Below are positions 43,472 through 43,633 of a stretch of DNA of 43,633 nucleotides, in pieces. The stretch is from Alistipes timonensis (GTDB lineage: Bacteria > Bacteroidota > Bacteroidia > Bacteroidales > Muribaculaceae), in the NCBI GenBank assembly GCA_023663385.1, contig JAMPHO010000001.1:765420-809052 (forward strand), read 5' to 3'. Below the pieces are notes generated by a model. That model saw only the letters and a program-made list of their open reading frames with translations. It ran no database searches and had not been told where the DNA came from. The position numbers and the translations under genes are program-made. Position 1 is the first letter of the stretch; the number at the start of each line of letters is the position of its first letter.

Positions 43472-43633
43472 CATTTTTATTCCATACAAAAATACATACA
43501 ATATCAAGGGCGAACTGAGACACATACAAAAGCATTGGTGTCACAAAGAATCAAGGTTTCCAATGACAGAGGTTTGCGCTTTGATTTTCGGCTTAGTTAA
43601 CAAAAACGCAACAAAATATTTATTTTTACGCAA

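Overview
The window is bacterial chromosome from a GC-rich member of the Bacteroidales, most like the Muribaculaceae (an inference from content, not from a database match). The signs are secreted proteins ending in type IX secretion (T9SS) sorting tails, a PorZ homologue, an AcrAB/OprM-type pump with two lipoprotein parts, a large outer-membrane beta-barrel protein with a carboxypeptidase-regulatory-like N-terminus, a three-gene glycogen cluster, and Bacteroidetes promoters (TTTG, about 20 bp, TANNTTTG or TANNTTCG) with no obvious Shine-Dalgarno sites.

Layout. 1-1.3 kb (+): 3' end of dnaX and an overlapping short-chain dehydrogenase. 1.4-6 kb (-): a 1538-residue secreted protein made of two ~719-residue halves. 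6-6.9 kb: a gene-poor stretch with a DUF4143-type ATPase remnant, palindromic direct repeats, a terminator and the first GTCGGAC-repeat element. 6.9-10.3 kb (-): rubrerythrin, an LTA-synthase-like membrane phosphotransferase and a fucosyltransferase-like enzyme. 10.4-17.4 kb (-): porZ, rdgB, leuS, nadA. 17.4-17.9 kb: a divergent intergenic region rich in DnaA-box-like 9-mers, then dtd (+). 18.4-28.5 kb (-): the beta-barrel protein, then an efflux operon (adaptor, RND pump, outer-membrane factor) that runs into lpxA. 28.7-34.8 kb (+): a GT4 glycosyltransferase and a glycogen operon (debranching enzyme, GT4 synthase-like enzyme, GH57 protein). 35.3-41.3 kb (+): a T9SS subtilase with a dockerin module, followed with a 1-bp overlap by a protein built of cohesin-like and choice-of-anchor-D-like domains. 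41.6-43 kb (+): tryptophanase. 43.35 kb: tRNA-Ala(GGC), then a low-GC tail to the window end.

How parts work together. The adaptor, pump and channel form one tripartite exporter, transcribed with the lipid A enzyme LpxA. The glycogen trio should remodel intracellular alpha-glucan, although two of its enzymes read Asn where a catalytic Asp is expected. PorZ belongs to the T9SS cell-surface machinery that would handle the secreted proteins here. The subtilase and its overlapping neighbour may form a cohesin-dockerin pair on the cell surface.

The least ordinary signals are (i) a family of nested inverted-repeat elements built from 9-bp GTCGGACNN units, each next to a rho-independent terminator, one of them centred exactly on the tnaA terminator; (ii) the cohesin/dockerin pair; (iii) an AT-rich beta-helix block inside the subtilase gene; (iv) the DnaA-box-like cluster and palindrome between nadA and dtd; and (v) the Asp-to-Asn changes in the glycogen enzymes.
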